From contig JAGOQB010000002.1 in the NCBI GenBank assembly GCA_017991675.1, positions 366,984 to 430,983 of the forward strand: 64,000 nucleotides of DNA, in the 5' to 3' direction. The translations under genes were made by a program, and so were the position numbers. This DNA comes from Phenylobacterium sp. (GTDB lineage: Bacteria > Pseudomonadota > Alphaproteobacteria > Caulobacterales > Caulobacteraceae). Shown one piece after another: positions 52,842 to 62,159 of the stretch (the stretch's first letter is position 1; the number at the start of each line of letters is the position of its first letter). The notes under the pieces are model-generated. The model did no database searches and was not told where the DNA came from. It saw only the letters and a list, made by a program, of their open reading frames with translations.

Positions 52842-54014
52842 TTAGAGTCGCTCGACGATCGTGACGTTCGCCATACCACCGCCTTCGCACATCGTCTGCA
52901 GGCCGTAACGGCCGCCGCGTTGCTCGAGGGCGTTCAGCAGGGTCGCCATCAGCTTGGTGCCCGAGGCGCCGAGCGGGTGGCCCAGCGCGATCGCGCCGCC
53001 GTTGACGTTGATCTTGTCGCGGGCGACGCCCAGGTGCTTCATGTAGGCCACCGGCACCGAGCCGAAGGCTTCGTTGACTTCGAACAGGTCGATGTCGTCG
53101 ACGCTCATGCCGGCGCGCTTCAGGGCGCGTTCCGAGGCCGGCAGCGGGGCTTCCAGCATGATCACCGGGTCATGGCCCAGCAGCGACAGGTGGTGGATGC
53201 GGGCCAGCGGCTTCACGCCCAGTTCCTTCAGGCCCTTTTCCGAGACGACCATCACCGCCGAGGCGCCGTCGCAGATCTGGCTGGACGAGGCCGCGGTCAG
53301 CGCACCGCCTTCGGCCAGCAGCTTCACGCCCTTGATGCCGTCCAGGCTGGCGTCGAAGCGGATGCCTTCATCGACGGTGTGCAGGGTCTTGTTGCCCTCG
53401 GCGTCGACCACCTCGATCGCGACGATCTCGTTCTTGAAGCTGCCGGCCTGGGTCGCGGCGATCGCGCGCTGGTGCGACTCGTAGCTGTATTGGTCGATCT
53501 CGTCCTTGGTCAGGCCGTACTTCTTGGCGACCATTTCGGCGCCCATGAACTGGCTGAACTGGATGTTCGGATAACGCTCCTTCATCCGCGGGCTCATATA
53601 GTTGCCAAAGCCGTTCTGGGCCGGCAGCGCGGCCGACAGGCCCATCGGCACCCGGGTCATGCTTTCCACGCCCGCGGCGATCACCACGTCCATGGTGCCG
53701 CTCATCACCGCCTGGGCGGCGAACTGCAGGGCCTGCTGCGAGGAGCCGCACTGGCGGTCGACGCTGGTGGCCGGCACGCTTTCCGGCAGCTTGGAGGCCA
53801 GCACCGCGTTGCGCGCGACGTTGATCGCCTGCTCGCCGACCTGGCCGACGCAGCCCATGACCACGTCTTCGACCAGGGCCGGATCGGCGCCGGTGCGATC
53901 GATGATGTCGTTGAGCACCACGGCGCCCAGATCGACCGGATGCCAGTCCTTCAGCTTGCCGCCCTTGCGGCCGCCGGCCGTCCGCGTCGCTGCGACGATA
54001 TAGGCTTCGCCCAT
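52842..54014 (-). CDS. Acetyl-CoA C-acyltransferase (thiolase)
   Basis: A 390-residue thiolase that cleaves 3-ketoacyl-CoA or condenses acetyl-CoA. The acyl-accepting Cys89 lies in DRQCGSSQQA, the catalytic His in GGAIALGHPLGASG and the second Cys in MCEGGGM. The start at 54014 has GGGAG 7 bases ahead; the longer open frame upstream has no ribosome site. The strongly regular codon use suggests high expression. It may be a general beta-oxidation enzyme rather than part of a local operon. Confidence 0.94.
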   Translation of the reverse strand: MGEAYIVAATRTAGGRKGGKLKDWHPVDLGAVVLNDIIDRTGADPALVEDVVMGCVGQVGEQAINVARNAVLASKLPESVPATSVDRQCGSSQQALQFAAQAVMSGTMDVVIAAGVESMTRVPMGLSAALPAQNGFGNYMSPRMKERYPNIQFSQFMGAEMVAKKYGLTKDEIDQYSYESHQRAIAATQAGSFKNEIVAIEVVDAEGNKTLHTVDEGIRFDASLDGIKGVKLLAEGGALTAASSSQICDGASAVMVVSEKGLKELGVKPLARIHHLSLLGHDPVIMLEAPLPASERALKRAGMSVDDIDLFEVNEAFGSVPVAYMKHLGVARDKINVNGGAIALGHPLGASGTKLMATLLNALEQRGGRYGLQTMCEGGGMANVTIVERL

Positions 54015-54229
54015 GGTTTCGCTCCCGATAAATGCGCGTCCGTCGCGCGTCGGCGAGTCATTTAGGTGCGCGACGTCACGTAAGCCAATGGGGTTTACGC
54101 GCACGTGAAGCCGCCTGCGCCGGCTCCCCTCGCCAGCACAGCGAACAGCGCCCCTTTAACTTGCATCACTGGCGCCGATGTTGCTTAGACGTGTACAACA
54201 CAGTTCAGCTTTCCCGAATTGGAACCGAC

Positions 54230-54760
54230 ATGAAGCGCCTGATCGCCATTGCTGCAGCCATCGCCGCCATGACCGCCGCCGCGCCGGCCTGGGCCGCCAA
54301 GGTGTTCGTGCTCGACAACGTGACCCTGCAGGGCGGCGGCACGCTGACCGGCAGCTTCACCACCGACGACGCCCTGAGCTCGCTGCTGAGCGTCAACATC
54401 ACCGCGTCCTCGGGCACGTTCGGCCCGGGCGTGTTCTCGACCTTCACCTACAACAACGCCGCCCTGGCCAACTGGGTCTCGCTGCCGAGCCAGGGCTTCC
54501 AGATCTCGACCAGCGGCTCCGCCCAGCAGCTGCGCCTGGACTTCTTCCCGCTGACCGCCAGCGGGGCGAACATCCTGCACACCTCCAACGAGTACCAGTA
54601 CACCGGCGGCGGCCGCGCCGTCACCGGCGGCCGCGTCCTGCTCGACGTGCCCTCGGCGGTGCCGGAACCGGCCACCTGGGCGATGATGATCATGGGCTTC
54701 GGCCTGGCCGGCGCGGCGCTGCGCCGCCATGGCCGCAAGCTCGCGCTCGCCGCCGCCTGA
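54230..54760 (+). CDS. PEP-xxWA-CTERM sorting-domain protein
   Basis: A 176-residue exported protein. A signal peptide (about residues 1-22, APAWA/AKV) is followed by a Ser/Thr/Gly-rich beta-type region. The C-terminus has the sorting signal VPEPATWAMM, then a hydrophobic helix and a basic tail (LRRHGRK). Such proteins are processed by exosortase-type systems and placed at the cell surface or in the matrix; no exosortase is in the window. Function of the mature part is unknown. Confidence 0.87.
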   Translation: MKRLIAIAAAIAAMTAAAPAWAAKVFVLDNVTLQGGGTLTGSFTTDDALSSLLSVNITASSGTFGPGVFSTFTYNNAALANWVSLPSQGFQISTSGSAQQLRLDFFPLTASGANILHTSNEYQYTGGGRAVTGGRVLLDVPSAVPEPATWAMMIMGFGLAGAALRRHGRKLALAAA

Positions 54761-54783
54761 GCGACGCGCCAAACCCGATCTGG

Positions 54784-54818
54784 AACGCCGTCGGTCCGCA
54801 AGGCCGGCGGCGTTTTCG
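54784..54818 (+). terminator. Rho-independent terminator after the PEP-CTERM gene
   Basis: Eleven-base stem AACGCCGTCGG / CCGGCGGCGTT (one T.G pair) with a 9-base loop, running into TTTT. It starts 23 bases after the stop codon. Confidence 0.75.
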
Positions 54819-54849
54819 TGCTAGCCTCATGCGAAAACGGGAGGCCAGC

Positions 54850-55425
54850 ATGTATCATTCCGGACAACGCCGCCTGCAGGCCGAGTTCGCCAGCGCGCCC
54901 CTGGCCGACAGGCTCTACGAGCGGCTGCGCCACGACCGCTTCACCGACGCCGACAAGGCGTTCATCGAGGCCCTGCCGTTCTTCTTCCTGGCCACCGCCG
55001 ACGCCGAAGGTCGCCCCGACTGTTCCTACAAGGGCGGCGATCCCGGCTTCGTCCGCATCCTGGCGCCCGACCGGCTGGTGTTTCCCGACTACGACGGCAA
55101 CGGCATGTTCCGCAGCCTCGGCAACGTCGAGGTCAACCCGCACGTCGGCCTGCTCTTCCTCGGCATCGGGCCCAAGCCCGCGCGGCTGCGGGTGAACGGC
55201 GCGGCCCGGGTGCTGCGCGACGACCCGCAGATGGCGCAGTGGCCCGGCGCCCAGCTGCTGGTCGAGGTCACACCGGGCGACATCTTTCCCAACTGCCCGC
55301 GCTACATCCCGGAGCTGGAGCTGAAAGCCCCCTCGCCCTACGTCCCGCAGGCGGACGCCGCGCCGCTCGAACCGGCCTGGAAGAGCTTCTCGATCTTCAG
55401 CGACGTGGTCCCGCCCCGCCGCTGA
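54850..55425 (+). CDS. Pyridoxamine 5'-phosphate oxidase-fold flavoprotein
   Basis: A 191-residue protein of the FMN-binding split-barrel (PPOX) type. ATG 54850 is chosen because GGGAGG stands 6 bases ahead; ATG 54829 is the alternative. Segments FFLATADAEGRPDCSYKGGDPGF and LVFPDYDGNGMFRSLGN match the family that handles flavin, heme or F420-linked redox of small molecules. No partner gene is coupled to it. Exact reaction unknown. Confidence 0.85.
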   Translation: MYHSGQRRLQAEFASAPLADRLYERLRHDRFTDADKAFIEALPFFFLATADAEGRPDCSYKGGDPGFVRILAPDRLVFPDYDGNGMFRSLGNVEVNPHVGLLFLGIGPKPARLRVNGAARVLRDDPQMAQWPGAQLLVEVTPGDIFPNCPRYIPELELKAPSPYVPQADAAPLEPAWKSFSIFSDVVPPRR

Positions 55426-55428
55426 GCC

Positions 55429-55830
55429 TCAATACCAGAGGTCGCGCACGCAGCGCCCGTCGTCCGGCAGGGCCTCCAAGCTGTCCAGGCCGTCGAAATG
55501 CTTGACGGGCAGGCCGCCGACCGCGTCCGGCTCAGCCAGCCGCAGGTTGACCGCCATACGCCGGCGGCCGTCCGACTTCACCCGCATCCCGCGCCAGGCC
55601 AGCACGCAGCTGCAGGTCGGGCAGAACAGGATCTCCAGGCCGGGATCGTCGTTGTCGGCGCGGGTATAGGACGCCGTCGGCCCGGTGACCGCGATCCGCT
55701 CGTTCTCGAAATCGTAGGCCCATAGCGTCCCGTAGCGCCGGCAGAGCGTGCAGTTGCACGCCGTCACCCGGCCGGGATCGCCGGTCAGCGTCCAATGTGC
55801 GCCGCCGCAATGGCAACTCCCCCTCAGCAC
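55429..55830 (-). CDS. GFA/CENP-V family zinc protein
   Basis: A 133-residue protein of the glutathione-dependent formaldehyde-activating enzyme family. Zinc-binding Cys are seen at 6, 8, 25, 27, 30, 70, 73 and 75 (SCHCGG, CNCTLC, FCPTCSC), the full pattern. The length is typical. Members often act on or carry glutathione adducts; true activity is rarely proven. It converges with the PPOX gene, three bases between stop codons. Confidence 0.9.
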   Translation of the reverse strand: MLRGSCHCGGAHWTLTGDPGRVTACNCTLCRRYGTLWAYDFENERIAVTGPTASYTRADNDDPGLEILFCPTCSCVLAWRGMRVKSDGRRRMAVNLRLAEPDAVGGLPVKHFDGLDSLEALPDDGRCVRDLWY

Positions 55831-56021
55831 GAACGTCTCCCTCGCCTATCCGACCACCCCATGATCGCACAGGTGCTCGGCCGCGGCCCCGATCATCTGC
55901 AGGAACCGCCGCGGTCGGTCTGGGTGACGACCATGGCGGCCCGAGCCGGTGCGCCTCGGCCACGCCCCAGGGCGCGATCAGGTCATACGTCTGCACGCCG
56001 AGGGGCTCCCGCCAGGGCCAG
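55831..56021 (-). pseudogene. Possible remnant of a frameshifted gene
   Basis: On the minus strand this gap has two consecutive open pieces with strongly GC-biased third positions but in different frames: one reading LGVQTYDLIAPWGVAEAHRL, then one reading RRFLQMIGAAAEHLCDHGVV and a stop. Together they look like a short decayed coding region; I do not recognise the family. It may equally be chance in GC-rich DNA. Confidence 0.25.
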
Positions 56022-56519
56022 CTAGGCGGCGAAGGTGTCCCGCACGATCTTTTCCAGCCAATGGGCGTCGACCTCGTCGAACGCGGCCGGCCGGTCGGAA
56101 TCGACGTCCAGCACCGCGATCAGCGCGCCGGCGGCGTCGAACACCGGGACCACGACCTCGCTCTGCGAGCGGCCGTCGCAGGCGATGTGCCCCGGAAAGG
56201 CGTGGACGTCCGGCACTAGTTGGGTTTGGCCGCTGGCCGCCGCGGCCCCGCAGACCCCGCGCCCGAAGGCGATGCGCAGACAGCCGAGCGTGCCTTGGTA
56301 GGGGCCGACCACCAACTCGCGCTCCTTGTCCGGATCGACCACGTAGAACCCGGTCCAGAAGAAGGCCTCGAAGCTCGCCGCCAGCATCGAGGCGACGCTC
56401 GCCATGCGCGCCGTGCGGTTGGGCTCGCCGTCCAGGACCGCGGCGATCTCCTCGGCCAGGGCGGCGTAGCGCTCGGCCTTGGCGTCCGGCAGGGCGAGTT
56501 CGTTGAAGGCTTCGGCCAT
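56022..56519 (-). CDS. msrC: Free methionine-(R)-sulfoxide reductase (GAF domain)
   Basis: A 165-residue single GAF-domain enzyme that reduces free Met-R-sulfoxide. The three Cys of the family are at 80, 90 and 114 (GCLRIAFGRGVCG and HIACDGRSQSE), and the signature VPDVHAFPGHIACD is intact. The start at 56519 is the one that gives the standard length; the longer open frame upstream overlaps the divergent peptidase gene. It is divergent from the M24 peptidase (70-base gap). Confidence 0.92.
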   Translation of the reverse strand: MAEAFNELALPDAKAERYAALAEEIAAVLDGEPNRTARMASVASMLAASFEAFFWTGFYVVDPDKERELVVGPYQGTLGCLRIAFGRGVCGAAAASGQTQLVPDVHAFPGHIACDGRSQSEVVVPVFDAAGALIAVLDVDSDRPAAFDEVDAHWLEKIVRDTFAA

Positions 56520-56589
56520 GGCCGCGTATATACGGGCCCGCCTGCTGCGCCGCCAGCGCGCGCGGCGTCCTTCAGTACCGGAGCGTGAC

Positions 56590-57786
56590 ATGACCAACGG
56601 CATCGGCGGCTCGACGGCCCAGACCGAACTTGCAGACCTCGCGCCCTGGCCCAATCCGGCCCCCGCCATCACCCGCCAGGAACGGCTCGCCCGCATCGCC
56701 CGCGCCCGCGAGCTGATGGACGAGATCGGGGCGGAGGCGCTGATCATCGGCGCCGGCCCCAGCCTGCGCTACTTCACCGGCGTCGCCTGGGGCCCGACCG
56801 AACGGCTGGTGGCCATGGCGCTGCCTAGGCAGGGCGACCTGCGGATGATCTGCCCGCGCTTCGAGCTCGGCTCGCTGGAGGCCGCCCTCGGCGTCGACGC
56901 CGAGCTGCTGCTCTGGGAGGAGCATGAGAGCCCCTACGAACTGACCGCCCGGGCCCTGGACGGCGCGGCCTCGCTGGCTGTCGACCCGGCCCTGCCCTTC
57001 TTCGTGTTCAACGGCGTGGCCAAGGCCGCGCCGGCGCTGAAGCTGCTGGACGGCGCGCCGGTCGTCGACGGCTGCCGGATGATCAAGTCGCCGGCCGAGC
57101 TGGCCCTGATGTCCCAGGCCAAGGCCATGACGCTCGAGGTCCACCGCCGCGCCGCGCGCATCCTGGCACCGGGGATCACCACCGGCGAGGTCCGCCGCTT
57201 CATCGACCAGGCCCACCGCGCCCTCGGCGCCGACAACGGCTCCTACTTCTGCGCGGTGCAGTTCGGCCAGGCCAGCGCCTACCCGCACGGCCTGCCCGGC
57301 GAACAGGCGCTGGAGGACGGCCAGATCGTGCTGATCGACACCGGCTGCCAGGTCCAGGGCTACCACTCCGACATCACCCGCACCTACGTGTTCGGCGAGG
57401 CCTCGCCCGAACAGCGCAAGATCTGGGAGCTGGAAAAGCAGGCCCAGGCCGCCGCCTTCGCCGCCGTGCGGCCCGGCGTCCCCTGCGAGGAGATCGACGC
57501 CGTCGCCCGCCGCGTGCTGGCCGCCGCTGGCCTCAGCCCCGACTACGAACTGCCCGGCCTGCCCCACCGCACCGGCCACGGCATCGGCCTGTCGATCCAC
57601 GAGGCCCCCTACCTGGTGCGCGGCGACAAGACCCCGCTCGCCCCCGGCATGTGCTTTTCCAACGAACCGATGATCGTGATCCCGGACTCCTTCGGCGTCC
57701 GCCTGGAAGATCACTTCCACGTCACCGAGGCCGGCGCCGCCTGGTTCACCGCGCCGCAACCCAGCCTGGATAAGCCGTTCGGTTGA
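56590..57786 (+). CDS. M24 family Xaa-Pro aminopeptidase-like metallopeptidase
   Basis: A 398-residue cytoplasmic peptidase with a creatinase-type N-terminal domain (about 20-160) and a pita-bread catalytic domain. Metal ligands are visible: Asp in LIDTGCQ, Asp in HSDITRT, His in HRTGHGIG, Glu in FSNEPM and Glu in LEDHFHV. Such enzymes remove an N-terminal residue before Pro. ATG 56590 starts the conserved region; upstream in-frame codons overlap the divergent msrC. Confidence 0.92.
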   Translation: MTNGIGGSTAQTELADLAPWPNPAPAITRQERLARIARARELMDEIGAEALIIGAGPSLRYFTGVAWGPTERLVAMALPRQGDLRMICPRFELGSLEAALGVDAELLLWEEHESPYELTARALDGAASLAVDPALPFFVFNGVAKAAPALKLLDGAPVVDGCRMIKSPAELALMSQAKAMTLEVHRRAARILAPGITTGEVRRFIDQAHRALGADNGSYFCAVQFGQASAYPHGLPGEQALEDGQIVLIDTGCQVQGYHSDITRTYVFGEASPEQRKIWELEKQAQAAAFAAVRPGVPCEEIDAVARRVLAAAGLSPDYELPGLPHRTGHGIGLSIHEAPYLVRGDKTPLAPGMCFSNEPMIVIPDSFGVRLEDHFHVTEAGAAWFTAPQPSLDKPFG

Positions 57787-57934
57787 ACGGCGGCGCATAC
57801 CGCCCCAAAGAACAAGGCTAACAAAACGCGTTTGACGCGGGGGAAAGTCAGGCTCAAGCTTTCAACCCTGAACGGTCCGGCTCGACCAGGAACCGTCGAC
57901 AAGATCCCCGCTTCTGGGGACTAGGGAGGGAAGA

Positions 57935-60655
57935 ATGGCCAAAGCCTTGCTGGCTTCTGCGTCTGCGCTCGCGCTTGTCTGGTCCACGCCCGTCTGGGCT
58001 CAATCCGCAAGCGGCGGAAACGTCATCGAAGAATTGATCGTCACCGCCCAGAAACGGGAAGAGTCCGTGCAGGACGTTCCCATCGCGGTGTCGGCCTTCA
58101 GCGAACAGGCGCTGAAGTCGCAAGGCATCGACACCGCCGGCAACCTGGTCCAGTCGGTTCCCAACCTCACCTTCACCCGCCGCGCCCTGCGCACCAACTT
58201 CCAGATCCGCGGCGTCGGCGCCCAGCTGGTCTCGACCGGCGGCGACGACGGCGTCGGGATCCACCACAACAACGTCCCCCTGACCTCCAACCGCCTGGCC
58301 GACGCCGAGTTTTACGACGTCGAGCGGGTCGAGGTGCTGCGCGGGCCGCAGGGCACCCTCTACGGCCGCAACGCCACCGGCGGCGTCGTCAACATCATCA
58401 CCAACAAGCCGTCCGACGAGTTCGACGCCTCGATCACCGCCGAGTTCGGCAACTTCAACAGCATCAAGCTGCAGGGCTTCGTGAATGTGCCGCTGGGCGA
58501 GATGTTCCAGCTGCGCGCCGCCGGCTTCGCCCTGCAACGCGACGGCTATACCGAAAACACCCTCAACGGTCAGGACATCGACGACCGTCAGATCTGGGCC
58601 GCGCGCGTCACCCTGGGCTTCACCCCGACCGACAACTTCCGCGGCTTCTTCCTGTGGGACAACTTCTCGGAGGACGACACCCGCGGCGCCCGCAAGCAGC
58701 TCTGCCAGAAGGACCTTGGCCTGACCAACGTGCTCGGCGTGCCCACCGGCGCGGCCCAGGCCGCGTTCACCCAAGGCTGCCTGCCGGCCTCGGTCTACGG
58801 CGACAACGTCTACGGCACGACCAACCAGCTCTCGACCTTCACCGGCATCATCGCCCGGCAGATCGGCCTGCAGACCACCGACGCCTTCGCCGGCAAGACC
58901 ATCTCGCGCGACCTGCGCGAGATCGAGGTCTACGGCCGTCCGACCTACCGGCCGCGCACCGACCTCTACGAGCTGAACCTCGAATGGGACATCACCCCCG
59001 AGCTCACCGCGACCTCGCTGACCAGCTATAACGAGAACGAAAACTACACCCGCGGCGACTCCACCGGCGGCTTCTCGTCGGTGCCGTTCGGGGTCACGCC
59101 GTTCACGCCGAACGGGGTGCTGAACGACCCGCAGTTCGGCGTCACCGACCGCCTGATGAGCGAGTCCGGCGGCACCAGCCATAACGAACAATGGACCCAG
59201 GAACTGCGCCTGCAGTCCAACTTCGACGGCGCCTTCAACTTCAACGTCGGCGGCATCTATCTGGACTACGAGGCGACCAGCATCACCTATGTCGCCACCA
59301 ACGCGGCGACCGCGGCGGTGCGGGTGGTCCAGCCGGCGGCCTATGTCGACCCGCTGCGCAATCCGGACTTCACCGGCCACAACTACTACATCAGCCTCAG
59401 CGAATATAAGCTGGAGTCCAAGGCCGCCTTCGGCGAGCTCTACTGGCAGGCCACCGACGACCTGAGGGTCACGCTCGGCCTGCGCTACACCGACGACAAG
59501 AAGTGGACCCGCGGCAGCGGCTCGACCCTCTTCACCCCTGGCCGCGGCCCCAGCTTCACGGCCGACCAGGAAGTGCAGTTCCAGGAAACCACCGGCCGCC
59601 TGAACGTCGACTGGTCGCCGGACCTGTCGTTCACTGACGACACCCTGATCTACGCGTCGTATTCCAAGGGCTACAAGGGCGGCGGCTTCAACCCGCCGGG
59701 CGTCGTGGCCCTGGGCCTGAACCCCAGCTACGAGCCGGAATTCGTCAACGCCTACGAAATCGGGACCAAGAACACCCTGGCCGGCGGGCGGCTGCTGCTG
59801 AACCTGACGGGCTTCTACTACGACTATCAGGGCTATCAGATCGGCCGCAGCGTGAACCGCTCGGTCTACAACGAGAACATCGACGCCAAGATCTGGGGCG
59901 TGGAGATGGAGTCGATCTGGGAGCCGATCGACAACCTGCGGCTCAACGCCAACATCGGCTATCTGAACACCGAGATCGAAAAAGGGATGGTGGTCGACAC
60001 CTTCAACCGCACCCAGGGCGACTCCAACTACATCTACGCCAACTCGGTCAACGGCGGCTGCATCCTCAACGCCCAGGGCGTGGCCAACCTGCTGCGGGTT
60101 CCGGGCGGCTCGACCCTGCTCGCCAACTTCGCCTGCGGCGGCACTGGCTCCGGGGCCTCGACGATCCGCGGCCGGCTGCTGTCCGCGGGCGTGGCGCCGG
60201 CCACCGCCGATGCGCTCACCAACGCCGTCTACACCTACGGCCCGGGCGTCTCGCGCTTCGGCAACGGCGCCGGCGAAGGGGTGATCCAGGACCTCTCGGG
60301 CAACGATCTGCCCAACGCGCCGGAATGGACCGTCTCGCTCGGCGCCCAGTACCGCTGGGAGCTGCCCAACGGCTGGAACGCCACCCTGCGCGGCGACTAC
60401 TACCGCCAGTCCGAGAGCTTCATGCGCTACAACAACGCCTTCTTCGACACCATCGAGGCGTGGGAGAACGTCAACGCCAGCCTGATCCTCGCCAACCCGG
60501 ACATCGACCTGAACGTCCAGCTGTTCGTGAAGAACCTGCTCGACGAGGACACCATCGTCGGGTTCGACATCGCCGACGAGAACCTGGGCGCCACCCGCAG
60601 CGTGTTCCTGCTCGATCCGCGGCTCTACGGCATCTCGATCACCAAGGGGTTCTGA
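57935..60655 (+). CDS. Large TonB-dependent receptor
   Basis: A 906-residue outer-membrane receptor. The signal peptide ends near Ala22 (VWA/QSA), the TonB-box-like part is EELIVTAQKREES, the plug has RGPQGTLYGRNATGG, and the barrel ends in a terminal Phe (GISITKGF). AGGGAGGGAAG stands ahead of the ATG. It is about 200 residues longer than the other three receptors here because of long extracellular loops, for example around the Cys-containing stretches at about 255-285 and 705-745. It has no adjacent enzyme genes, so the substrate is open. An AAACGCGTTT palindrome at 57824-57833 could be an operator. Confidence 0.93.
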   Translation: MAKALLASASALALVWSTPVWAQSASGGNVIEELIVTAQKREESVQDVPIAVSAFSEQALKSQGIDTAGNLVQSVPNLTFTRRALRTNFQIRGVGAQLVSTGGDDGVGIHHNNVPLTSNRLADAEFYDVERVEVLRGPQGTLYGRNATGGVVNIITNKPSDEFDASITAEFGNFNSIKLQGFVNVPLGEMFQLRAAGFALQRDGYTENTLNGQDIDDRQIWAARVTLGFTPTDNFRGFFLWDNFSEDDTRGARKQLCQKDLGLTNVLGVPTGAAQAAFTQGCLPASVYGDNVYGTTNQLSTFTGIIARQIGLQTTDAFAGKTISRDLREIEVYGRPTYRPRTDLYELNLEWDITPELTATSLTSYNENENYTRGDSTGGFSSVPFGVTPFTPNGVLNDPQFGVTDRLMSESGGTSHNEQWTQELRLQSNFDGAFNFNVGGIYLDYEATSITYVATNAATAAVRVVQPAAYVDPLRNPDFTGHNYYISLSEYKLESKAAFGELYWQATDDLRVTLGLRYTDDKKWTRGSGSTLFTPGRGPSFTADQEVQFQETTGRLNVDWSPDLSFTDDTLIYASYSKGYKGGGFNPPGVVALGLNPSYEPEFVNAYEIGTKNTLAGGRLLLNLTGFYYDYQGYQIGRSVNRSVYNENIDAKIWGVEMESIWEPIDNLRLNANIGYLNTEIEKGMVVDTFNRTQGDSNYIYANSVNGGCILNAQGVANLLRVPGGSTLLANFACGGTGSGASTIRGRLLSAGVAPATADALTNAVYTYGPGVSRFGNGAGEGVIQDLSGNDLPNAPEWTVSLGAQYRWELPNGWNATLRGDYYRQSESFMRYNNAFFDTIEAWENVNASLILANPDIDLNVQLFVKNLLDEDTIVGFDIADENLGATRSVFLLDPRLYGISITKGF

Positions 60656-60714
60656 CGGGAACTCCTGTCATGGCCGAGCTTTAATAGGGAGCCATTCAAC
60701 AGGGAGACCGGCGC

Positions 60715-61098
60715 ATGGGCATCTTCAGCTCGATCATGGACAAGGTATTTCACCGCAAGAAGCCCGAGGCCGCTCCGGCCGCGCCTGCCCCGGCTCCGGC
60801 CGCAGCGCCCGTCGCTGCGGCCCCGCCGCCGCCGCCCGAACCGGTCAATGTCGAAGCGGTCCTGGTCCAGATCGCCGAGCTGAAGGGCGGCGGCGGCAAC
60901 TGGCGCACCTCGATCGTCGACCTGCTGAAGCTGCTCGACCTCGACTCCAGCCTCGACGCCCGCAAGGAGCTGGCCGGCGAGCTCGGCGTCAACGCCGGCC
61001 CGCACGGCAGCGCAGAGCAGAACATCGCCCTGCAGAAGGCGGTCTGGGACGCCCTGGCCAAGAACGGCGGGGTCGTGCCCGCCAGTCTGCGCGATTAG
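60715..61098 (+). CDS. DUF3597 family protein
   Basis: A 127-residue protein in three parts: a short N-terminus (GIFSSIMDKVFHRKK), a flexible Ala/Pro linker at about 21-42, and a compact C-terminal helical domain (LKGGGGNWRTSIVDLLKLLD to the end). This is the DUF3597 layout, also linked to LysM-type or cell-envelope proteins, but the function is unknown. GGGAGA precedes the ATG. It follows the TonB receptor by 59 bases. Confidence 0.85.
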   Translation: MGIFSSIMDKVFHRKKPEAAPAAPAPAPAAAPVAAAPPPPPEPVNVEAVLVQIAELKGGGGNWRTSIVDLLKLLDLDSSLDARKELAGELGVNAGPHGSAEQNIALQKAVWDALAKNGGVVPASLRD

Positions 61099-61114
61099 TC
61101 CTACGCGCGACTGA

Positions 61115-61300
61115 TCACGTCGGCGGAGGCGGCAACGGCGCCCACAGCATCGGCGCCGCCTCTCGCCACGACTGCCCGAGCGGCTGCCAGTGCCCCTCCA
61201 GCCAGTCGGACCAGAACACCACCATCGGCAGGCGGCCCTCGACCAGGGCCAGTATCTCGCGGCCGTCTCGCGGCGCGCTCTCCATCGATCGCCAGACCAT
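61115..61300 (-). CDS. Small DUF551-like protein, possibly the 3' part of a frameshifted gene
   Basis: A 61-residue ORF reading MESAPRDGREILALVEGRLP, then FWSDWLEGHWQPLGQSW, ending in WAPLPPPPT. The APRDG...W...W.PLP pattern is that of DUF551-like proteins common in phage and host genomes. GAGG stands 6 bases before the ATG. Upstream, another frame (from 61382) has GC-biased codons up to the same point, so a single longer gene may have been split by a frameshift near 61300. Confidence 0.55.
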   Translation of the reverse strand: MVWRSMESAPRDGREILALVEGRLPMVVFWSDWLEGHWQPLGQSWREAAPMLWAPLPPPPT

Positions 61301-61484
61301 GCGGAACCTCGCGGTTGAACCCGAGGCGCTTCCACTCCTGCGTGACGGCGTCGAGGCCGCCCGCCCGATAATAATTCCCCAATCGATGAATAGTTCTCCG
61401 GCCTGCGCGCGGCGCCGCGGCCCCTCGCGCGGCGGCGCGAACCTGCTATCGTCCGGGCCGACCCCAGGATCAGGAGCCTCCCCG

Positions 61485-62147
61485 ATGAGCCCGCCCACGG
61501 TTCCGCCTCGCCACTACCCCACAGCCAGCGCCAAATGCGCCGACCTCGTGGTGCATGTCGTCGGCCTGACCCTCGCCCTGGTCGGCGGGATCGTGCTGCT
61601 CACCCTGGCGGTCAAGGCCCAGTCGCTCAGCATGGCGTTCGCGGTCGGCATCTACGCGCTCGGCCTGCTGGCCATGCTCGGCTTCTCCACCGCCTACAAT
61701 TTCGCAAAGCCCCGGTTCCGGCCCACCCTGCGCCGGCTCGATCACGCCGGGATCTTCCTGATGATCGCCGGCTCCTACACCCCGTTCACGACCCAGACCC
61801 TGACCGGCGCCTGGGCCTGGGGGATGACCGCGGCGGTGTGGTCGGTCGCCGCCTTCGGCGCCCTGGGCAAGGTGCTGCTGCCCGGCGTCGGGCGCCGCGT
61901 CTGGGTCGCGGCCTACCTGCTGCTGGGCTGGATCGTGCTGGTCGCGCTCAAGCCGCTGCTGGCCAACGCCACCAGCCTGACGATGCTGCTGCTGGCGATC
62001 GGCGGCCTGCTCTATTCGAGCGGCGTAGCCTTCTATCTGAACAAGCAGCTGCGCTACGCGCGGGCCATCTGGCACGGCCACGTCGTGGCCGGCGCCGGGG
62101 TCCACTGGGCCGCGGTCCTGCTCGGGGTGGTGCTGACGGCTCGCTAG
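61485..62147 (+). CDS. Hemolysin III / PAQR family membrane protein
   Basis: A 220-residue protein with seven hydrophobic helices. Conserved His-containing motifs are LDHAGIFLMIAGSYTPF and WHGHVVAGAGVHW, which in PAQR-type proteins bind zinc. AGGAG is 8 bases before the ATG at 61485. Despite the family name it is usually an inner-membrane hydrolase or receptor-like protein, not a secreted toxin. It converges with the histidine kinase gene. Confidence 0.9.
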   Translation: MSPPTVPPRHYPTASAKCADLVVHVVGLTLALVGGIVLLTLAVKAQSLSMAFAVGIYALGLLAMLGFSTAYNFAKPRFRPTLRRLDHAGIFLMIAGSYTPFTTQTLTGAWAWGMTAAVWSVAAFGALGKVLLPGVGRRVWVAAYLLLGWIVLVALKPLLANATSLTMLLLAIGGLLYSSGVAFYLNKQLRYARAIWHGHVVAGAGVHWAAVLLGVVLTAR

Positions 62148-62159
62148 CTCGCGACGCCC

